From the NCBI RefSeq assembly GCF_003025555.1, contig NZ_PYMH01000001.1:248001-312000 (forward strand): a stretch of DNA of 64,000 nt, written 5' to 3'. Positions 8,169 to 17,100 of the stretch are shown piece after piece; within the stretch, counting starts at the first letter, position 1, and each line of letters begins with the position of its first letter. The DNA is from Photobacterium lutimaris. GTDB lineage: Bacteria > Pseudomonadota > Gammaproteobacteria > Enterobacterales > Vibrionaceae. The position numbers and the translations under genes were made by a program. The notes beneath the pieces were generated by a model. The model did not search any database. It was not told the origin of the DNA and worked only from the letters and a program-made list of their open reading frames with translations.

Positions 8169-11100
8169 ATGGCTGATTCATCGTCGTCTAATACTCCCTC
8201 TAATGTATCTTCAAATTTTACGCAACCCAGTGAAGTAGAGCTTGCTGAAAGTATTGGAGTAACGGTGAATCAGGGAGATGTCTATCTTGTTAAGTCCAAT
8301 GGACAGACCCAGGCGGTAGAAACGCGCGAGGCTATTCCTATTACCGCAGGCCAGATGATATTGGCTGATAGCAATTCGCAATACGTGGTCATGCGAAATG
8401 GCGAGCCGGTAATCGTTGACTGGCCCTGTCCGACCTGTGTGCTGATTGCTCCATTTAGTGATGCTGCTCCCTCCGGCAATGTAGACAGCGGCTTAGCGGA
8501 TTTCCCAGCAAGTTTGGTTATCCAGCCTTTGGGGCAATTTCCTGATGAGGCATCCTTTGCTCAGCTCGGGCTAAGTGAGCAAGAGTTGGCAACTATTCAG
8601 GAGCAAATATTGGCTGGAGCCGATCCAACCGATATTTTGGCTCCGCCAGCTGCTGGTGCTTTAGGAGGGGCTAGCGGTACGGGTAGCAGTGGCGAAACAG
8701 CCAATGGCGGTTTTGTTATTATCAACTACAACGGCGATGCGACGTTGGCAGAAGCGGGCTTTGATACCCAGTTTGAGCGAAGTGATATTGCCGCCGCTGA
8801 TGACACTCCGCCATTGTTTGCCCCTTCTGGCGGTGAAACGGGGGCAATGCAGTTAACCGAAGCCGACTTCTCACCCAATGCTTATCCTTCCGAGTCCTCA
8901 ACACAAGTGATCGTGAGTGCCGGGTCACTCCCGCTAAACCCTGATTCTTTTACTTTCGCCCCGGCGTTGTTGGAAGACTTGTTGGCAGAATTAAATGCCG
9001 AGGTGACGTCCAGCGGACAGCCTGTTGCCTTTACGTTTGATCCCACCAGTAATGCAATTATCGGTATTAGCAACGGTCATACCGTGGTGGCCTTCCAGAT
9101 CTCAGCTGAAACTGGCGGGAGAGATGTCACTGTAACCGTCACGACCTTGTTGGAGCGACCGGTTGATCACCTTCCCGATGGGGAGGGCGGTGGTCTAGTC
9201 ACCAATATTGATGATGCGCTTACGGTGCTGTTGCCATTGCAAGGGGCTGACCTGGCAGGTAATCCCTTGGGTGTTCCTCTTCAGGTCAGCTCGGTTATCT
9301 TTGATGGCGAGAATCCATTGCTCGGCACTGATGCGGGTACAGTCATTGATGAAGCTGATTCACTTGGCATTGATATCGAAGGGGCAATCCCCTTGGATGT
9401 AGGCAGTGACGAAATCAGCACCTTGGTGTTTGATACTCTTCAGCCTGATTTGGAAGACATAACCAGCAACGGCTTTGAGACAACCGTATCAGTAAACGGT
9501 AACCAGCTGGAGCTGGTGGATAGTCGAGGAGAGTTGGTACTAACTATTTCTATCAACACCGATGGTCGCTATGTAGTCAGTCAAATACAGCCGTTTGATG
9601 AGTTGGATCGTGCCGAGCTGGTGTTGCAATTAGCGGTAACGGCAACTGATTTTGACGGCGACAGTACTAATGGTTTAGTGGTGCTGATCAGTATTGATGG
9701 TAATAGTCCACCGGGAGGAGAAATCGGCGAGATCACCGTTGTTGAGCCCGACTTGGAACCCAACAACTACCCGGAGGCTGGGCAAGACACCGTTGAACTA
9801 ACTCCGGGCATAGATAGGTTGGATCCCGATACGGTTACGATTGATGAACTGGTATTGGCCGATCTCATCATCGAACTAGAGCAAGAGATAAGCTCGGGCG
9901 GGGAGCCGCTTACCTTTAGTTATGACGATGCAACCGATGTGCTGTCTGGCGTAAGGCCTGATGGCGAAGTCGCCATGACGTTAACACTGACTTCCGTGCA
10001 AAGCGCCGATGGGTTGGGGATCACTATTACCGCTGACTTAGTTCAATTGCTGCCGCTCGATCACCTTACCAGTGGAAACAGTGATGGGTTCGTGTCTGTA
10101 AGCGGCGAACAAATTATGGTGACGCTGCCGATTCAAGCCAATGACACCGACGGGGATTTCCTTGATACCCCAGCAATATTAACCACCACCATTATTGATG
10201 GGGATGTACCTACCTTCGGTACTGATTCTGGCGCTGAAATTACTGATCCGGATAATACGCCTGCTGGGCAGGTCAGTACGACAACGGGGTCAATCGAATT
10301 GAATGTGGGCAGTGATGCCATTGCCAGTGTGGTGTTTATCGATACCCCCGAACTTGCGAGTGTGGTTGCTGGCTTTACCAGCAATGGCGAGTCGGTTAGC
10401 TATCAAGTTGATCAAAACCAGTTGGTGATCAGCAATAACCAAGGCGAAGTTATACTGACGGTGACCATTACCAATGATGGCTCCTATATCCTCGAACAAA
10501 GTGATGCATTCGATCAACCAGCTGATAATAATCAGCTTAATTTGCCCATAAATATACGGGCAACAGATGATGATGGTGATACGGATGATAGCCAAATAGA
10601 ACTGACTCTAATTGATGGCTCAGATCCCGCGGGCGGAGAAAGTGCTGTGGCTGCTATGGTGGAGCCAGATCTTGAGCCCAGTAACTATCCCGAAACTGTC
10701 GAGGCAACCTTGGATATTGTTGCCGGAGCCGATCGCCTTGTTCCTGATTCGGTATCGATAGATCCAGCTCAACTTGCCGGTGTGATAGCTGATTTGCAAG
10801 CGGTACTGAGCTCGGCCGGTGAACCATTGGCAGTAACATTTGTTGAAGCCAGCGGTTTGCTGGAAGCGCGTTTGCCTGATGGAAGCTTGGTGCTAACGGT
10901 TGCGATTAGCAGTATTCAGGCAGATAACGGTGACGACTTAACCGTATCGGTGATAACGACTCAACTTCAACCGCTCGATCACCTCGACACGACGCTTACT
11001 TCGCCCTATATCACCAGCAATGAAGAGGAAATTGTCTTTACCTTGCCGCTGATGGCAACCGATACCGACGGTGATGACTTAACCCAACCTGCCAGTGTCT

Positions 11101-14100
11101 CTGTGACAATTACGGATGGTGAGTTTCCGGCTTTGGGAGACGGGGCTGGAGTTAGTCTCAATGAAACCGACGATGCAAATCAGGCCATTGAGGGCACGAT
11201 AAGTATTGATAGAGGCAGTGATGACGTTGCTTCACTGCTGTTTGCCGATACCCAGGCAGCACTTAACTTTACCAGTGATGGCAATCCAGTCAGCTTGGTG
11301 AGCGGTGGGACACCGATAGGTAGTGAAATCACTTTGGTAGATTCGCTGGGAAATACCATCTTGTTGGTCACCATCAATATTGATGGCGAGTTTGAAGCAA
11401 CGCTCAGCGGAACGCTGGATCATATCGACAGTGATAGCCTGTTAATACCACTTGATGTGGTGATCACTGACGACGATGGCGACCAAACCCCTGGGCAGAT
11501 AGCCATTACGATCACTGATGGCGATGATCCTGCTGGTGGTGGCACTATCGCCGTCGATTTTACTGAGCCGGACCTCGCCCCGCCTGACCAAGCGCCGAGC
11601 GAATACCCGCTCACCGAGCAGCAACTGGAGGTGATTGTCGCGGGCGCTGATCGTTTGGTGCCGGAATCTGTCCAAATCGGTCCTGAGCAATTGGCTGCGA
11701 TTTTGGCTGAACTAAATAGCGAACTGACGGCCGGCGGCGGAGAGGCACTGGCATTTAGCTATGATCCAGTTACTAACGAGTTAGTTGGTGTGTTGGGAGA
11801 CGGCACCACGGTGCTAACTATCGTGTTTACCCCGGTACAGTCCGGTAATGGTCAGGATGTCGATGTGACTATGACGGTGACGCAATCGGCACCACTGGAT
11901 CACAATATCAATGGAAACAGTGGCGGATTTATATCGGTCAGTGATGAGTTGATATTGGTAAATCTGCCATTGCAGGCTACCGATGTTGATGGCGATAGCT
12001 TAGTTGCGCTGGTCAGTACGACCGCTTCGATTACCGATGGGCCGATACCCGAGCTTGCAGAGGGTAGCGTTGTCACGGTAAATGAAACAGCAGATCTCAA
12101 TGTACCGACCCCCGGTCAAATTGGCGTTGATGTCGGCAGCGATGAAGTCGCGACGATTAACTTTGTGGCTGACCAACCCGCATTTGATAGCCTGTTTAGC
12201 GACGGCCTTCCGGTGCAGTTTGAGGTCGTTGGCGGCAGTACCCTCAATGCCTTTATTGATGTCAACGGTATCCCGCAGAGTGTGTTCACTGTGGTGATGA
12301 CCCCGGACGGTGACTACACCCTGACCCTCAACAACAACCTTGATCATCTTGCCGGTGATACGATCTCGTTGCCGTTAGATGTATGGGTTACCGATGATGA
12401 TGGGGATACCAATATCGGCACCGTCACTATCAATATTGAAGACGGTGATGATCCTGCCTTTGGCGACGATTCCGGATTGGCCCTCAATGAAGGCGATGAT
12501 GGGACATCATCGGGGACAGGCAATATCGAGGTCATTCAAGGCAGTGACGATGTTGTTTCCGTCTTATTTTCTGCCGCACAACCTGCGCTAGATAATCTAA
12601 CCAGTAATGGTTTTGACCTGGTAGTTACGGTTTCTGGCAGTCAAATTACAGTGGCTAGGGCCGATGACCCGAATATTGTGGTGCTGGATATCTCAATTGA
12701 TACCACAGGTGGTTACAGTGTCACTCAGTTGCAAGCTCTAGACCAAATTGATGATTCTGATCTTGCTACCTTGGTGTTAGGCACCGAGGTGACAGATCGA
12801 GACAATGACACAACACAAGGTTCAATCACTATAACGATTGAAGACGGGACGGATCCTGTTGGCGGAAATACGGCACAAATAGCTTTCACCGAAGGAGATT
12901 TGACACCAGAACAAGATGACCCGGAGTACCCAGTATCCGGTGACGTAGCGATCACTATTGCTGCAGGCGTAGATCGATTGGAACCAGATACGGTCGATCT
13001 CGATCCGGTTCAGCTAGCAACGTTACTCGCTGAACTAGAGGCAGAAATTACCGCAGGTGGGCTACCGGTTACTGCTTCTTGGGATACTGGCACTGGCACT
13101 CTTACGCTATCTGCTGGTGGTGAAACGGTATTAACCGCAGTTGTTACTGCGGTACAAAACAGCGATGGTGAACAGGTCGATATCACCACCACTGTGACCC
13201 AGCTTAAACCCTTGGACCATAACGGAACGGATAATACCGGCTTGGTACGCCAGCAAGACGATTCCATTGTGTTTGACTTGCCCATTCAGGTTCAAGATAC
13301 CGATGGTGACTTCCTGGAAACACCTGTGCTTATCACCACCACGATTACTGATGGTACTGATCCGGCTATCGGAACCATCCCCTCGGTAACGGTATTGGAA
13401 AGTGATATAGATGAGGGAGGAGATTTTCATCCCGGTTCGACACCGGATGATGATGGGGAAACCGCCACCGCAACAATCATCTTTGATTCCGGCTCGGATG
13501 AAATCGTTAACTATGAGGTCGATGTTGATGCGTTCAATACCGCGAATGCAGGCACGCTAACGGCTGGCGGGCAACAGGTCACCTTGGTTTTCAATACCGC
13601 CACCAACACCTATGAAGGCCAAGTGAACGGTGTGGTGATCTTCGTCTTGGCGTTTATCGCAACGGGCACCTCTGCGGATGATAGCTATAGCTTTACCTTG
13701 CTGGGTGCACTGGATCATATCCAACCAGATAATGATACCGAGCTGACCATTGCTTTCTCGACCACCGCTATTGATCAGGATGGCGATATCAGCCCGGCAG
13801 TGACTTTTGCCGTGACGATAGATGATGATATTCCACAGACCCAAGATGCTGTCTTCCAATCGATAGAAGAAGGGGAGTCGACAGAGACACTCGATGTACT
13901 GACAGTCCCTGAAGAAGGGGCCGATGATGCCGAAGTTACGGCAGTTATCATTGAAGGTGTTAGGCAGGAGTTGACGGGCACACCTGATGCAGAGGGTTTC
14001 TTTAGCTTTGACGTTAATCAGGACGGTCAGTTGCTCGGTCAGTTATTGATCAGTGCCGAAGGTCAGGTGTTGTTTAATTCTCTGCCAAATATCGACCATG

Positions 14101-17100
14101 GTGCCGAGCCGATTGTTGCCAATGTTGATTTTGAAGTGACCGATGGCGATAGCGATCTTAGCCAGAGCACATTGACGATGACCATCACTGACGAAGAACC
14201 GACGCTGGTGGTACAGCCTTCCGAAGGTGTTGAAGATCAAGGTCGGAACCCTGACGAATCGCTTGGCGATCCTACGACCGGGATCCCGATCAATATGTCG
14301 ATAGATATTGGTGATGCGGATCGCGGTGAGCAGATCGGTGATGTGCGCATTGTCCTGCCGGCTGATCCTCATGGTCAGTTTTTCCTCAACGGCGTCGAGA
14401 TAGAGCCTGTTGGGGGGCAGGTGTTAATTGATCCCACCGCATTTATCGATCCCGATGGTGATGGGGTGTTTGATCTGCAAGGTGTCACTTTCGTGCCGGA
14501 GCCGGATTACTCGACCTTGTTTGAGCTGAATAATCTATTGGACTTTACGGTAACCGCTGAGGTTGTGACCGTTGATGGGGTAAACCAGCCTCTGCAAGAT
14601 GGCACTTTATCTATTAGTGTATTGGGTATTGCTGATGAGCCGGCTTTCGCTGATACCGCAGTGTTTTACTATGGCGATGGAGAGGAGGACGGCGACAACA
14701 TCAGCCTCAGTGAGTCATTTCAGGCACTGTTACAAGATACCGATGGGTCGGAGGAGCTAACTTATTTTATTACCATCACTGAAGGGCAAGCCCAGATCAT
14801 TGGTGAGGGGATAATTGAAGTCGCGCCGGGTGTGTTTGAAGTGCCAGTGACAGCAGTAGATACTATTGACATTGACCCTATCGATAATTTCAGCGGTGAT
14901 ATTCGTTTGAACCTGACCGCGCAAAGTACAGAACTCGGACACTTTGTGCCGGGCTCGGAAACGGCACAAATAACCGAAGAGATACTGGTGAACGTCCTTC
15001 CTGTAGCTGATGACGCCCAGCTCAAGATCAGCCGGGTAGAGTCACTAGAGGATGAACCTATCACTCTTGCTCCGCTTATCGAGTTAACTGAGCTTGATGA
15101 TCTTGATGACGACTTCGGGGTTGAAACCCTGTTTGTCCGCATTTCTGAACTGCCTGATGGCGCACTGTTATCACAAAATGGGACTGTCCTAACTCCAGGT
15201 GGCGATGGCGTATATGAAATTCTCTATGAAGAATTAGATCAAGTCGTGCTGATCCCGGTACCGGAAAGTAATGTTGATTTTCAAATTAAAGTGGAAGGTG
15301 TCGTCAAAGATGTGGTCGACATTACCCTTGAGGATGGCACGGTAGAGACTGTTGAAGATGTGCTGGTCACACCCGCGCAGTTTATTGAAGTGGCATTAAC
15401 CGGTGTGGTTGATGAGCCTGAATTTGAGCTCGGCGGCAGTAACTGGACCGAAATTGTTGGTAGCGAAGTCCCCGGGATTGAAACCACGGTTGATGAAGAT
15501 ACCGATGCAGTACTCGATTTCAGCTTGGTATCGGGTGAACTGGCCAATGCGCCGTTGGATGACTCTGAAACCCTGAGCTTTGTGGTGTCCAATATCCCTG
15601 AAGGCACTCAGATTTTTGATGCTGAAGGCAATCAACAAACACTGGTTTTTGTCGGTTTTGACGATGATGGCCTACCTCGTTATGAAGTGAAGTTGACCGG
15701 TGAGGATATTGGTGACCCCGATCAGCCCGTGGCAATCAGCATCCGTCCTCCGGAGAACAGCACGGAAGATATTGTGCTCGATGCCAATATTGTGGTGACA
15801 GAAAACGATGGTGACCAAGGTGAGTTCGTATTCCAGCTCGTTATTCATATCGAGCCCGTGGTCGATGCCGAGGATTACACAAGGGGAAGTAATGGGCTGG
15901 AAGATGAGCCGATTAATCTTAATTGGCAGCCGGTATTGACCGACAGCAAAGAGCAAATCACCGGATTGGTGGTGAATAATATCCAACCCGACTATGGCTT
16001 GCAGAGTAATGATGGCGGCACGATTACCACATTGACTGTTGATGCGGCAGGTTCAGTCACCTTGACGGAAGCACAGTTGACTCAGTTACTGAATGGGGCG
16101 CAACTGCAATTGCTGGCTCCGGAAGATTCTGATTTAAATCTTACTGGCGCAACGGCTATTAACACACAGGTTACTGTTACTGAAGTGGATGTCGACTCGA
16201 CGGCAACCGATGTTCAAGTCGTCAACGGCACCTTGAATGTCATTATTCAGGCTGTGGTCGAGCCGGATGCTGAGATAGGCGTGATCCCGGCAGGCTCTAC
16301 GGATTTTGTCGATACGATTGTCTCGAACGATGGCAGCTTGGATCTTGGTGGTGGGGATGGTTCAGATGGGCAGATCGTGTTTGAAGATCTCGATCCCAGC
16401 AGTGACGAGATCATTTTGTCTATTGTGATCACCTTCCCTGATCCTGAAGCCGATTTTGTTGTTATTGGCGGTATTAACAACGGCGATGGCAGTTGGACGG
16501 TACCGCAGGGGAGCCTGGGTGATATCCAGATCCTCGCACCGGCAGATTTTATCGGTACTGTGGACATAGCCATTGCTGCCGAGGTGCGAGATCAGAGCGA
16601 TGATGTTGACCCTAGCACTGTTGAAATCGTTAACAGCACGCTGACTATCGACTTTCAAGGTAATACGCTCAACGATCAATTTGCGGCCGATATCGTCGTA
16701 GATGACAGCATTATTGTTACCGGTGCAGAAGATACAGCGGTGACTCTGGGGACTTTCCTGAATCAGATTGTGAGCCTAAGCACAGTCGGGGAAAACCAGG
16801 GAGATGATGAGCTTTCATTGGTGATCAGTGCTGCTAGCTTGCCTAATGGGGCCACAATCTCCGGCATGGATTTCAACTTTGTCACTGGTGAATATGTGAT
16901 TAAAGTACCAGTTCAGGCGGACGGCAGCGTCGATTTATCCGGTATTACCTTGAACCTTCCGCAGGATTTTGCCGGTGACTTCTTGCTTAATGTGAAATAC
17001 GTCAATACCGATACCGCCAGTGGTGATTTCAACGAAGTTACAGGTACCATTCCGGTGCGTATTGCGCCTATTGTCGATGTTCCCGACAGAACCGGTGACA

